This document shows, piece by piece, positions 33,662 to 42,216 of a stretch of DNA of 64,000 nt (position 1 is its first letter; the number at the start of each line of letters is the position of its first letter). Both the position numbers and the translations under genes were made by a program. The stretch lies in assembly GCA_019058295.1 (NCBI GenBank), contig JAHPZI010000030.1, forward strand, positions 62,001 to 126,000. Reading direction: 5' to 3'. The notes below the pieces were generated by a model that saw only the letters and a list, made by a program, of their open reading frames with translations, had not been told where the DNA came from and searched no databases. This DNA comes from Promethearchaeota archaeon (GTDB lineage Archaea > Asgardarchaeota > Lokiarchaeia > Sigyniarchaeales > SOKP01).

Positions 33662-35542
33662 TTGAGAAAACAGTTCTTATTGATAAGTTTGTTCATCTTT
33701 ACAATGGCAATCGGAGCCATAATTTTTTACTCAACACTCCAAAATAATAGAATTGAAGAAGATACTATATTTTCTTCAAATCACATATCTAAACCTAAAT
33801 CAGCTTCTATTCCTGAGAATTATAGTCAAGATTTAGATTTAGATGGTGTTTACGTATATAATGTTACTGATTTCGGTGGAACTACGAGTTGGCATAATTT
33901 TTCATCTGAAGAACCGCTTTATGGATATGAAGGAGATTGGGCGGCAGAAATTGGTGGGCAAATCAAAATTAATATTACAGGTTTTTATAATGAGGACCCA
34001 TTGTATTGGGGAGATATTTTTTATGATTCAATTCCCTGGATGGATATTGAGATCATTAAGAATGATTCAGGTGTGCCAGTGAGCAATTTTACTTTAACAA
34101 ATAGATCCAATACTGAGATATCCTATAATTTAATCCTCGGTTATAGTAGTTTTCAGCCGGGTTTTCTTATTCCTATTGATAATCTAACAAATATAAAGAA
34201 AATAGCGATAGAAGAGGTTGATAAAGCTTACTTTTCAGGGCAGTCTATTGTTGAAGAGTCTTATCATTTTCTTTATATTGGTTACGAGAACGTAGGTGGA
34301 ATGAAAACTAATATGCTTTATGACAAATCGACTGGTTTATTAGTATGGGCAAAAACCTCATTAGGTGGATATCAAATGGAAATAAGCTCGCTGAATTTTA
34401 CTTATAATTTAGATTTAACTTATAATTACACTGTAAAGGCATTTGGTGAGCCTTTTAAATGGTTTAATATGTCAGGTGATTTCAAAGGGAATGTAAATAC
34501 AACTATTAATGGTTTAGTAAGAGTTAATTTTACAGGCTACCATGATAAAGATGTTAATGATAATAGTATTTTTGAAAATCCCATTCCATGGATAGATATT
34601 GCTTTTATTGAGAATAATACTGGAATTTTAAATACAAATTTTACACTTAATGATATATCTAATAGTGAAGCAGCACTAAATCTACACATTGGGTTTAATA
34701 ATTTTAGTTCTGGATTTCTCATTCCTACAAATAATTTAACATCTTTAAAGGAAAATGCAACACTTGAAGGATCAGGAGACCAATCAAACTATCTTCTTTT
34801 TTCAATTGAAGAAACAGGACTAACAGTTAAATTTATTTTTATTGAAACGGGAGGCGAGAATTATTCAATAACAACATATGATAAACGCACTGGTCTCTTA
34901 ATGGCGATGAGAGCAGTTTCAGGCAATTTTTTACTTGATATGGAATTAGTACTATATTATGAAGAATCAAATCCAATTCCACCACCTAATCCCTATACTA
35001 AAACTATTTATAATATTGATGTAGAGGAAAAAAAGGGAGAAAAAGAATATTCTAATTTTACAATACCATTTATACTACTTGGATGTGGCGCTGCGGCATC
35101 ATTTGGTTTGTTAGTATGGAAAAAAGAAACTAAAATGTTAAAATATTTGTTCACTGGAATTTTTGGTGCCATATGTTTTAGTTCATTGTTAGTTTTTAAT
35201 TATTGGCTTAATTCAGGTGCAGCCTCTACTGATGAGAAAAGTAATGAAACGGCTTTAGAAGTTGTAGAAGACATTACATTGATCGTAGATTTTGGAGACG
35301 GAAACATAAAGAGTTGGAAAGGTTTCACTCTTTCGGGAGGAAAAACTACTGTTTTGGATGCGCTTGATAAATATTGCGATATAAAATATGATGATTATGG
35401 TTGGGGTATTTTGGTTACTGAAATTGATGGAGTTGATGGTAAATGGATTTACGAAGTTAATGGTGAAAAACCAGGTCATGGAGCCGATAGGCATTATCTC
35501 CGTGATGGGGACACAATTAGATGGGAATTTCAAGGAAAATAA
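33662..35542 (+). CDS. Membrane-anchored surface protein with duplicated domain and DUF4430
   Basis: A 626-residue protein. I place the start at TTG 33662, with AAGGT eight bases upstream; a TTG seven codons earlier is possible. An N-terminal signal-like helix (residues 4-22) is followed by two homologous Asn/Ser-rich extracellular domains, roughly 35-210 and 255-425, each containing IPWxDIxxIxN, then TLN and GFLIPxxNLT motifs. Two membrane helices follow (about 460-485 and 495-515). The last 95 residues are a DUF4430 domain (YEVNGEKPGHGADRHYLRDGD), related to the cobalamin-binding C-terminal domain of transcobalamin/intrinsic factor. The divergent ECF S component suggests a vitamin uptake pair. 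The ligand is inferred. Confidence 0.65.
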   Translation: MRKQFLLISLFIFTMAIGAIIFYSTLQNNRIEEDTIFSSNHISKPKSASIPENYSQDLDLDGVYVYNVTDFGGTTSWHNFSSEEPLYGYEGDWAAEIGGQIKINITGFYNEDPLYWGDIFYDSIPWMDIEIIKNDSGVPVSNFTLTNRSNTEISYNLILGYSSFQPGFLIPIDNLTNIKKIAIEEVDKAYFSGQSIVEESYHFLYIGYENVGGMKTNMLYDKSTGLLVWAKTSLGGYQMEISSLNFTYNLDLTYNYTVKAFGEPFKWFNMSGDFKGNVNTTINGLVRVNFTGYHDKDVNDNSIFENPIPWIDIAFIENNTGILNTNFTLNDISNSEAALNLHIGFNNFSSGFLIPTNNLTSLKENATLEGSGDQSNYLLFSIEETGLTVKFIFIETGGENYSITTYDKRTGLLMAMRAVSGNFLLDMELVLYYEESNPIPPPNPYTKTIYNIDVEEKKGEKEYSNFTIPFILLGCGAAASFGLLVWKKETKMLKYLFTGIFGAICFSSLLVFNYWLNSGAASTDEKSNETALEVVEDITLIVDFGDGNIKSWKGFTLSGGKTTVLDALDKYCDIKYDDYGWGILVTEIDGVDGKWIYEVNGEKPGHGADRHYLRDGDTIRWEFQGK

Positions 35543-35551
35543 AACTTTTTA

Positions 35552-35974
35552 TTATTTTGGGGCGATCTCTTTTAAAATTGGTCCCATTAGCTCAAAAGAC
35601 TTTTTGAGTTTATGAATGTAATAACCAAGCTTAAAGGCTTTCTTACAGTTGGTAAAAAGCATAAAATCGTTATCTTTATCGCCTACTAAAATAATAGTGT
35701 ATCCACTTGTGCCTCTAATTAAGATTTCTTTTAATTCACCTTGATTTAATCCTTCACTTATTTTTTCTCCAAGGGAAATTAACGTTGCTGGTGAAGCAGA
35801 ATAAACATCAGCTACTACATCTGCTGTCTCAGAACTAGCAACCCTTAATCCTGTCTTAGAGACAATTGCAGTTCCTTCTAAATCAGTACTGCTCTCCAGT
35901 GTTTCTAATGATCGCATCAATACATCTAATGTCTCTTGTTTAATTTCAAATTCCGATTCTCCAGTATTTGCCAT
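35552..35974 (-). CDS. Roadblock/LC7-domain protein
   Basis: A 140-residue single roadblock/LC7 domain. Features are the helix FEIKQETLDVLMRSLETLESS, then the strand GTAIVSKTGLRVASS, the AATLISLGEKIS-type helix (here SPATLISLGEKIS) and the ITIILVGDKD-type strand. Roadblock proteins usually scaffold small GTPases of the Rag/Arf/Mgl families; they are greatly expanded in Asgard archaea. It lies directly downstream of selB on the minus strand, about 40 bases away, but has no obvious link with selenoprotein synthesis. No small GTPase gene is in this window. Confidence 0.85.
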   Translation of the reverse strand: MANTGESEFEIKQETLDVLMRSLETLESSTDLEGTAIVSKTGLRVASSETADVVADVYSASPATLISLGEKISEGLNQGELKEILIRGTSGYTIILVGDKDNDFMLFTNCKKAFKLGYYIHKLKKSFELMGPILKEIAPK

Positions 35975-36014
35975 TTTTACAACCTCACTTATGATTATTA
36001 TATTTTCTGAAAAT

Positions 36015-37430
36015 TTAAATCTTTTTTAAATGGAAACTTCTTAACTCTTTTAAAACTGGCTCGCTTTTTTTTAATTTTATCTCTTTGCTTTCAATTCCGA
36101 CAATTACTGCTCCTTTGGTTCCAAAAGTGCTTAAAATCTTTGTGAATGGGGACTCTAATTTTTTCCCAACAATTTTTTTTGCTCCGATAGCGCTCTTAGC
36201 TAATCCTTCACATACTATTCCTTGAGGATGATTAGGATTTTGAATTCGCCCTTTTTTTATTTTATATTTGTAAAATAAAGGAGGTTCAGTATGAATTTTT
36301 ATTATTTCTGCTGAACCTATTATTCTAAGCGTGGTCGGCGGTAAATCTAATCGACTAATAAGCATAATTGCTTTTTCTTTTCTTATTAAAACTCTTTCTT
36401 TTAACCATAAAATGGCTATAAATCCTTTATTATTGCTTGATGCTGTAGTTTTAACTCTTTTACCATCCAGTTCGTAATAAGGATAAATATTTCCTACCGC
36501 CGTCACCATTCCTATTGTAACATGGACTTGAGTACCAAAACGGGTTTCAGGTTTAAATAAATTATTATTATTGACTTTTACTTCTATAATATCGCAATAT
36601 TCAAATGCATTTTTATTATTTGTAGCATAACACCCCCGATAAATCTTGTTGATATTTAGATTCTTTACATTGATACCAACACGATCACCTGCTTTAGCAG
36701 ATTCAACATTTTGATGAAAAATTTGAATATTTTTAACTCTTCCTGAAGTATTTACTGGTAACACTTCTAAATATTGATTTAAAGTTAATTTTCCTTTTAA
36801 TATTGTCCCTGTGATAACAGCACCCATTCCTTTGATTGAAAAATGGTGATCAATAGGAATTACCACATCCCCCTCAAAATCTCTTTTAATATCTAAAGTT
36901 TCAATTGTTTTTAAAATACCATCTTTTAAATTTTCAAATCCATCTCTATTCTTAGCAGAAACCGTGTAAATCGGTATATTTGCTCCAAAAGAGGTGGATT
37001 CAAAAAATTTTTTGGTTTTCGTAATTTCTTCATCAAGGTTTCCCTTAAATAGATCTATTTTGTTAAGAATTACTATTATCTTTTTTATATTAAGCGCTTC
37101 AATCATGATTAAATGTTCTCCAGTTTGAACTTGAGGACCTTTATTTATATCAATAACTAATAACGCACAATCTATTATCTCTATAGAAGAAGCGCTTATT
37201 TTAATCAAATCAGCATGTCCAGGACCATCTACTAAAGTTACCAGATAATTATCTAGTATAAAGCTTGTAAATCCCATATCGATTGTAATACCTCTTTCTT
37301 TGCTTTGTGGATGTGCATCAATACCAGCAGTTGATATAAATTCGCTTAAAACAGCAGCAATAGCCGTTTTGCCACAATCAATATGACCAAATAATCCAAG
37401 ATGAATTGGAATTTTTTTCTCAATTTCCAT
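36015..37430 (-). CDS. selB: Selenocysteine-specific elongation factor SelB (EF-Sec)
   Basis: A 471-residue translational GTPase of the archaeal SelB/EF-Sec type, which delivers Sec-tRNA to the ribosome at UGA. The G1 motif is GHIDCGKT (residues 15-22), G2 ERGITIDMG (45-53), G3 DGPGH (68-72) and G4 NKID (about 125). The GHFDxGKT-like G1 with the ERGITID G2 separates it from EF-Tu. The C-terminal domain 4 is about 120 residues, without the bacterial winged-helix array, as in archaea. tRNA-Sec and SepSecS lie 3 kb away on the other strand. PSTK and SPS are not in the window. Confidence 0.88.
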   Translation of the reverse strand: MEIEKKIPIHLGLFGHIDCGKTAIAAVLSEFISTAGIDAHPQSKERGITIDMGFTSFILDNYLVTLVDGPGHADLIKISASSIEIIDCALLVIDINKGPQVQTGEHLIMIEALNIKKIIVILNKIDLFKGNLDEEITKTKKFFESTSFGANIPIYTVSAKNRDGFENLKDGILKTIETLDIKRDFEGDVVIPIDHHFSIKGMGAVITGTILKGKLTLNQYLEVLPVNTSGRVKNIQIFHQNVESAKAGDRVGINVKNLNINKIYRGCYATNNKNAFEYCDIIEVKVNNNNLFKPETRFGTQVHVTIGMVTAVGNIYPYYELDGKRVKTTASSNNKGFIAILWLKERVLIRKEKAIMLISRLDLPPTTLRIIGSAEIIKIHTEPPLFYKYKIKKGRIQNPNHPQGIVCEGLAKSAIGAKKIVGKKLESPFTKILSTFGTKGAVIVGIESKEIKLKKSEPVLKELRSFHLKKI

Positions 37431-37575
37431 TTTTAAAATTAACTTTTAATTAAAACTAAAAAAATTTTAACGAAACACATAAAAGATGAATGGTAAAATT
37501 TGGACTAATATAACTTTTTTAATTATAAATTTCATTTAAAATATATTATAATAATATGTAAAAAAAACCTAAATC

Positions 37576-38469
37576 ATGCCTAAATTTTGCGTATATTGTG
37601 GGAAACCAACCAAAAAAAATGATAAATTCTGTATCTCCTGTGGGAAACCATTACTTGCTAATTTACCAAAAACCGAAAAAAAATCCGAAACGGCGGTTTC
37701 TGAAAAGTCTAAAGAAAAAGATCTCGATAAAAAGAAAAAAAAGAAAGATAAAAAAGAAAAAGAAGTAGAAACGGAACTAGAAGAAGAAATGGAATTGGAA
37801 GAAGATTTTGATGAAGTCGAAAAGAAATTAAAAAAAAAACAACAACAAAAAAAAGAAGTAAATCCCCTTTCAGAGGACGTAAAAGAACAAATAGAATTTC
37901 ATCTTGAACTTAACGAAATTAGTGAAAAAAAGAAAAATCTAGCTGAGAAATTGAAAGAATTACAAAAAATGGTGAAAAGTCCACAATATGATACCGATTT
38001 TGAGTTCGGGGAAAAAATAAATATTCAATTAAAAGCAGTTAAAACACTTATCGGAGAATTAAAACAAAAAGAAAATGAGTTAAAAGAAAAGGTTACAGAT
38101 AAATTTATTGTAGAAAAATTAAATACCGATATTGCAGTCAAGAGAGATCAGCTTAAAAATCTATGGAGAGAGCATAAATTAAAAAAGATAAGAGATAAGG
38201 ATGTAGTTAGAAAATTAAAAGAAAAGTATAAACAGCAACTAGAAAATTTTATTTCTGAAAAGGAAGAATTGATTGCTGGAATAAATTTATGGATTGAAGA
38301 TCTAATTGACAGAAAAAGCGAGCTTACAACAGAAAAAAACTTTAATAAGGCAAGATTTTCTTCTAAAGAAATATCAGAAAATGAGTTTAAAGAAAAAGAC
38401 AGTGAGTTTGTAAAACAAATAGATAATGTGGATAGTAAAATTAAAACCTTAAAGACTCTTATAAAATAA
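37576..38469 (+). CDS. Zinc-ribbon, coiled-coil protein
   Basis: A 297-residue protein with an N-terminal zinc ribbon (C5, C8 and C19, C22 as CVYCGKP...CISCGKP), a highly charged Lys/Glu linker (about residues 30-110) and a long helical coiled-coil region to the C-terminus, with QIDNVDSKIKTLKTL at the end. Zinc ribbon plus coiled coil is common in Asgard proteins of unknown function, some linked with ESCRT or vesicle-like systems. I do not recognise a specific family. It is divergent from selB with about 145 bases between starts. Confidence 0.55.
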   Translation: MPKFCVYCGKPTKKNDKFCISCGKPLLANLPKTEKKSETAVSEKSKEKDLDKKKKKKDKKEKEVETELEEEMELEEDFDEVEKKLKKKQQQKKEVNPLSEDVKEQIEFHLELNEISEKKKNLAEKLKELQKMVKSPQYDTDFEFGEKINIQLKAVKTLIGELKQKENELKEKVTDKFIVEKLNTDIAVKRDQLKNLWREHKLKKIRDKDVVRKLKEKYKQQLENFISEKEELIAGINLWIEDLIDRKSELTTEKNFNKARFSSKEISENEFKEKDSEFVKQIDNVDSKIKTLKTLIK

Positions 38470-38522
38470 GGTATTCTAACGAAAATTTAATTGCTTTCTA
38501 TTATTTTAAAAGTTGATAAGAA

Positions 38523-38663
38523 ATGAGAAAAAGTTTGATCGCTTTTATAATACTTCTAATAGCCTTGTCATTTTTAGTTGTAGGGATTATTGAGGGGCAA
38601 ATCCTTCTTATAGAACCATTTTACGAGGAGATGTCTGAATTTGAAGCATATGGCACTTCCTAA
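38523..38663 (+). CDS. Small single-helix membrane protein
   Basis: A 46-residue reading frame starting ATG at 38523. Residues 5-22 are a hydrophobic helix (LIAFIILLIALSFLVV) after MRKS, followed by a polar acidic C-terminal part with an EEMSEFEAYG stretch. It lies 53 bases after the coiled-coil gene on the same strand, and no good Shine-Dalgarno is visible, so it could be a real small membrane protein or a spurious frame. No homologue is recalled. Confidence 0.4.
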   Translation: MRKSLIAFIILLIALSFLVVGIIEGQILLIEPFYEEMSEFEAYGTS

Positions 38664-38681
38664 TGATTGTTATCTCTAGTT

Positions 38682-38981
38682 TTAATCCCATTTTCCCCTT
38701 TTGGTAGAAGTGGAATCTTCCAAAAAGCCCTTTTTTTGGATTAATTTTTCGTCTGATTTTCTCATTTTATTGGCCTCTTTATAGTGTTTTTTACATAAAA
38801 AAATTTTACGTAGTCTATTTTCATTAAGCTTTAAGTTTGCTTTTTCACAAACCTTTGACCATTTATTCTCTGAAAGAGAACGTATAGCTGATTCACCACA
38901 TTCTATTACAGAACATTTTTTTGCTTTACTTGCCGTTCCACTAAGATCGCTTTTCTCTCTGAGTTCTTTTGGAAGTTTCAT
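38682..38981 (-). CDS. Small putative zinc-binding protein
   Basis: A 99-residue basic protein starting at ATG 38981 (a TTG ten codons upstream is possible). It has a KKCSVIECGESAIRSLS segment, then KVCEKANLKL and a late LCKKHYKEA, so four Cys and one His that could bind zinc. Similar small basic proteins occur next to translation genes in archaea, but I cannot name this family. It converges on the small membrane ORF at 38523 and is divergent from the NUDIX genes. Confidence 0.5.
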   Translation of the reverse strand: MKLPKELREKSDLSGTASKAKKCSVIECGESAIRSLSENKWSKVCEKANLKLNENRLRKIFLCKKHYKEANKMRKSDEKLIQKKGFLEDSTSTKRGKWD

Positions 38982-39064
38982 AGTGTTTGAATGGGAAAAA
39001 ATTTTATTCAAATAAATATTAAGTTTTGTAAATAACTGATATCTTAAAATTTTTGCTAGAACTC

Positions 39065-39775
39065 ATGGACAAATTAGACTTAATTTTTAATAAAAATTTG
39101 ATAAAGAAAAGGATTTTTCCTTTTGACTCTTCTAAGAGAATCTCTATCAAAGACGAATTTTTTAAATCATCAGCCGTTTTATTTGCAATAATTCCCTATA
39201 AGGAAAAGCCTTATGATTTAATATTAATACATCGGACTAATAGGGGTTCAAAACATGCAGGTGAAATGAGTTTTCCAGGAGGAAGTTTCGATTCTAATCA
39301 TGATACATCTTTAAAAGATACAGCATTGAGAGAGACCGAAGAGGAAATTGGAGTGCCTAGGGAAAAAATAAAAATATTAGGCTGTCTCGACGACTTTCCC
39401 ACGATGACCAGGTTCATCATTTCCCCCTTTATTGGTATTATTGATAAAGATCAAATTTTAACTAAAGAAGAGAGAGAAGTCCAAGAGATTATAAAAATCC
39501 CCATCGATTTTTTTATCAGTAAAAAAAATTTCAGGGAGCAAGCTATTGATATTGAGGGCAATAAATTCCCAATTTTCTATTTTAATTATAAAAATAAAGA
39601 AAATAATAAAACATATACAGTGTGGGGTGCAACTGCTTATATGATTTCAAATTTTATTGAAATTGTCTATGACATAGATCTATCGGAACTTGGATTAAAA
39701 CGTTTTAAATTGGAAAATATCAAACAATTAAAGGATTACATAAAATACAGAAGAAAGATTACAAGTAAATTTTAA
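39065..39775 (+). CDS. NUDIX hydrolase, CoA-diphosphatase-like (copy 1)
   Basis: A 236-residue NUDIX hydrolase. The NUDIX box is GGSFDSNHDTSLKDTALRETEEEIG, with REXXEEXG near residue 90. The preceding HRTNRGSKHAGEMSFPGG matches the UPF0035/CoA pyrophosphatase subgroup (LxxRxxxLxxHxGQxxFPGG). Such enzymes cleave CoA or related nucleoside diphosphates. I use ATG 39065 over TTG 39053. It is followed 29 bases later by a second copy, so the pair is a tandem duplication. Confidence 0.8.
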   Translation: MDKLDLIFNKNLIKKRIFPFDSSKRISIKDEFFKSSAVLFAIIPYKEKPYDLILIHRTNRGSKHAGEMSFPGGSFDSNHDTSLKDTALRETEEEIGVPREKIKILGCLDDFPTMTRFIISPFIGIIDKDQILTKEEREVQEIIKIPIDFFISKKNFREQAIDIEGNKFPIFYFNYKNKENNKTYTVWGATAYMISNFIEIVYDIDLSELGLKRFKLENIKQLKDYIKYRRKITSKF

Positions 39776-39803
39776 TATGTAGAAAATTATAAAAATAAAT
39801 ATT

Positions 39804-40469
39804 ATGACCTATATCGATTTTATTTTTAATGAAGATTTTATTAAAAATAAATTAAAATCTTTTAATTCTAATAATAGGCTCTCTCTTGTAGATGAAAAAT
39901 TTGTTAATTCCGCAGTAATTTTTCTAATTATCCCTTACAATAATAAACCTTATGATTTAGTCCTGATTCGCCGTACTAGTAGAAAAGGTGACAAACATTC
40001 AGGAGAAATGGCATTTCCTGGAGGTAAATTTGACGAGCATTTTGATAATACTTATCAAGATACTGCGTTAAGAGAGATAAAAGAAGAATTAGGCATTCAA
40101 AATGAAGAAATCAAATTATTAGGATGTTTTGACGATCACATAACGCCAAAAAAATTTATTATTACTCCTTTTGTTGGATATGTTGATGAACATCAAAAAA
40201 TGACGAAATGTGAAGAGGAAGTACAAGAAATTGTTAAGATTCCAATTACATTTTTCACCAATAAAAAAAATTATAGAGAAAGAACTTATAAACTTAAAAA
40301 TAATACAATTGCGGTAGGAAAATATAATTATCGAGCACCCAATAATGAAAAAAAATATGTTATCTTCGGAGCGACTACGCATATGATAGTGAGTTTCATT
40401 GAATTAGTTTACGATCTTAAACTTATAACTCTTGGAGCAAGACGACTAATATGTGAAGATTTTGGATAA
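39804..40469 (+). CDS. NUDIX hydrolase, CoA-diphosphatase-like (copy 2)
   Basis: A 221-residue paralogue of the previous gene. The subgroup signature is IRRTSRKGDKHSGEMAFPGGKFD and the NUDIX box ends REIKEELG. Both keep all catalytic Glu residues, so neither looks inactivated. Two paralogues in tandem may differ in substrate (CoA, dNTP, or a modified nucleotide). It ends about 110 bases before the tRNA-Sec gene. Confidence 0.8.
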   Translation: MTYIDFIFNEDFIKNKLKSFNSNNRLSLVDEKFVNSAVIFLIIPYNNKPYDLVLIRRTSRKGDKHSGEMAFPGGKFDEHFDNTYQDTALREIKEELGIQNEEIKLLGCFDDHITPKKFIITPFVGYVDEHQKMTKCEEEVQEIVKIPITFFTNKKNYRERTYKLKNNTIAVGKYNYRAPNNEKKYVIFGATTHMIVSFIELVYDLKLITLGARRLICEDFG

Positions 40470-40580
40470 AAATGTTTTTTTATTTTATCTTTTTTAGGCT
40501 TAGGAAATTAATATTAAAAAATAATAGTTAATTTCATTTAAAATAATAGATAATTTGATTTAGGTAAAATAATTTTTTAT

Positions 40581-40703
40581 GGCCCTTGACGGTCGGAATT
40601 GATCAAAAATTAGTTGGTCAACGATAAGTGGTCTCTGACGCTGGGCTTCAAACCCAGTTATCCTGCGGAGGGATAGGGGTTCGATTCCCCTCGAGGGCCG
40701 CCA
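40581..40703 (+). tRNA. selC: tRNA-Sec (anticodon UCA), intron-containing
   Basis: Selenocysteine tRNA of the archaeal/eukaryal 9/4 type. The acceptor stem has nine pairs (40581-40589 with 40691-40699) and the T stem four (40676-40679 with 40687-40690, loop TTCGATT). The anticodon loop is CTTCAAA with anticodon TCA at 40648-40650. A long variable arm (40659-40675) has a five-pair stem. Discriminator is G at 40700 and CCA is encoded (40701-40703). Removing 40598-40627 restores a seven-pair D stem with a TGGT loop. SepSecS starts 28 bases downstream, so both may be one transcript. Together with SelB this shows UGA is read as selenocysteine in some genes. Confidence 0.92.
40598..40627 (+). other. 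30-nt BHB intron in the D stem of tRNA-Sec
   Basis: The insertion fits a bulge-helix-bulge splice site. Exon bases GTCG (40592-40595) pair with CGAT (40622-40625); three-base bulges GA^A (40596-40598) and AA^G (40626-40628) mark the cuts; and an intron stem joins 40599-40604 with 40616-40621. After removal, the D arm is GTCGGAG, TGGT, CTCTGAC, which is fully paired. No in-vivo evidence is available. Confidence 0.8.
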
Positions 40704-40730
40704 TCTTAAATTAAAAAAATGTGATCTTAT

Positions 40731-42098
40731 ATGGTTGATTTTAATAAAATAAGCGAATTTTTTGAAAATTCTTCTATTCCTCAAAATATGTTAAATAGAG
40801 GTCAGATTGTTTTAGATAATTTCTTGAAACCAATAAAAATTCTATTTGAACAGAAAAGTGTGCCAAAAGAACCTTGGAGCGACGAGCAAATTGAGTTTTT
40901 ACTTCAGATTCTTTCTAATATGGATACTGATAAGGATGATAGAGCTGCTAGAGTGGGTGAAAGAGAAGCAAGAATCGCTTCTAAACTACAATTAAAAACT
41001 TCTGGTGGTTTTTGTCATGGAGTTGGTCGCTCTGGTTTTTTAACAGCTCCACAACCAAAGGCTCCGGGTGGGTCAATAATGTACGAAATCTCTAATTTTT
41101 TAGCACGAAATTTTCTAAAAAATTTTGGCTTACCTAATATTAAAAAGGCAATAGTAGTACCTCTCTGTACTGGAATGTCATTGGCATTATGCCTAGGCGC
41201 TTTAAAACCTGATTGGAATGATAATAAGTTCATAAATAAGAGAAAAGTTATACTTCCCAGAATTGACCATCAATCAATATTAAAAGCAATTGATTTAATA
41301 GGTTGTAATGTAAAGCTCGTTAATGGAAAGATTTTTGGAGATGCTGTTCGAGTTCCTATTGAGGATATTAAAAGCAATTTGGATGACAATTGTTTTGCCA
41401 TTATTTCAATTACGAGCTTTTTTCCACCGCGAGAACACGATAATATTAAAGAAATTAGCAAATTTGCGAAGGAACATGACCTTGTGCATATCATTATTAA
41501 CGCTTATGGTGTTCAAGGTATAGAATGGATGAAATTAATTCGTACTGCCATTGACGCGGGAAGAGTCGATGTGATCATTCAATCTACAGATAAGAATTTC
41601 CTTACTCCCGTGGGTGGAGCTATAATTGCATCTCCGCACGATGATTTAATCACTAAGATTAGCCATACATACGCTGGTCGTGCATCTGCAACTCCCATTG
41701 TGAATTTTTTAATTTCCACGCTTTCGTTGGGACTCACTGGTTATCAAAATCTGTTAGAGGAACAAGAAAAAAATCGTAAATTACTTGAAAAGAGATTAGT
41801 AGAGATTGCAAAAAAAATAAATGAAAGAATTTTAGAAATATATAATCCAGTTGCTGTTGCATTATCTCTTGAAAAACTAAAGAAAGAACAAATTTCCGAA
41901 TTAGGAGGGGCTCTCTATAATTTACGGGTTACTGGACCTAGAGTTTTTAATCCAGAGGATAAAAATTTTGGTATGTGCTGTGATAACTATCCCATACCAT
42001 ATATTGTAATGAACGCCTCAATAGGAGCTAAATCTAATGATATTATAACTGCAATCGAAAGATTTGAAAAAGCTTATGAACAAATAATTAAGAAATAA
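40731..42098 (+). CDS. spcS: O-phosphoseryl-tRNA(Sec) selenium transferase (SepSecS)
   Basis: A 455-residue PLP-dependent SepSecS, which converts O-phosphoseryl-tRNA(Sec) to selenocysteyl-tRNA(Sec) using selenophosphate. The PLP lysine is K288 in STDKNFLTPVGG, and the phosphate-binding P-loop region reads CHGVGRSGFLTAPQPKAPGGS (residues 95-115) with R100 conserved. The C-terminal part keeps the tRNA-contacting region. Length is close to human and archaeal forms (about 440-500). It follows tRNA-Sec directly. PSTK (the kinase making phosphoseryl-tRNA) and selenophosphate synthetase must be elsewhere. No UGA-containing selenoprotein gene was found here. Confidence 0.92.
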   Translation: MVDFNKISEFFENSSIPQNMLNRGQIVLDNFLKPIKILFEQKSVPKEPWSDEQIEFLLQILSNMDTDKDDRAARVGEREARIASKLQLKTSGGFCHGVGRSGFLTAPQPKAPGGSIMYEISNFLARNFLKNFGLPNIKKAIVVPLCTGMSLALCLGALKPDWNDNKFINKRKVILPRIDHQSILKAIDLIGCNVKLVNGKIFGDAVRVPIEDIKSNLDDNCFAIISITSFFPPREHDNIKEISKFAKEHDLVHIIINAYGVQGIEWMKLIRTAIDAGRVDVIIQSTDKNFLTPVGGAIIASPHDDLITKISHTYAGRASATPIVNFLISTLSLGLTGYQNLLEEQEKNRKLLEKRLVEIAKKINERILEIYNPVAVALSLEKLKKEQISELGGALYNLRVTGPRVFNPEDKNFGMCCDNYPIPYIVMNASIGAKSNDIITAIERFEKAYEQIIKK

Positions 42099-42216
42099 AA
42101 AATATTTTTTTACTATCGTAATCGAAATGAAAATATATATAAAAATTATAATTATTATAAGAATATTGTATATTGTATAATCAAATTCTAAAAAATAACA
42201 TGGGTTCTAATCAATT

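Noticed and set aside
40598..40633. Reading the tRNA-Sec insertion as a merely long D loop
   Set aside because: A 36-base D loop has no precedent I know, whereas treating 40598-40627 as an intron gives paired BHB bulges and a complete seven-pair D stem.
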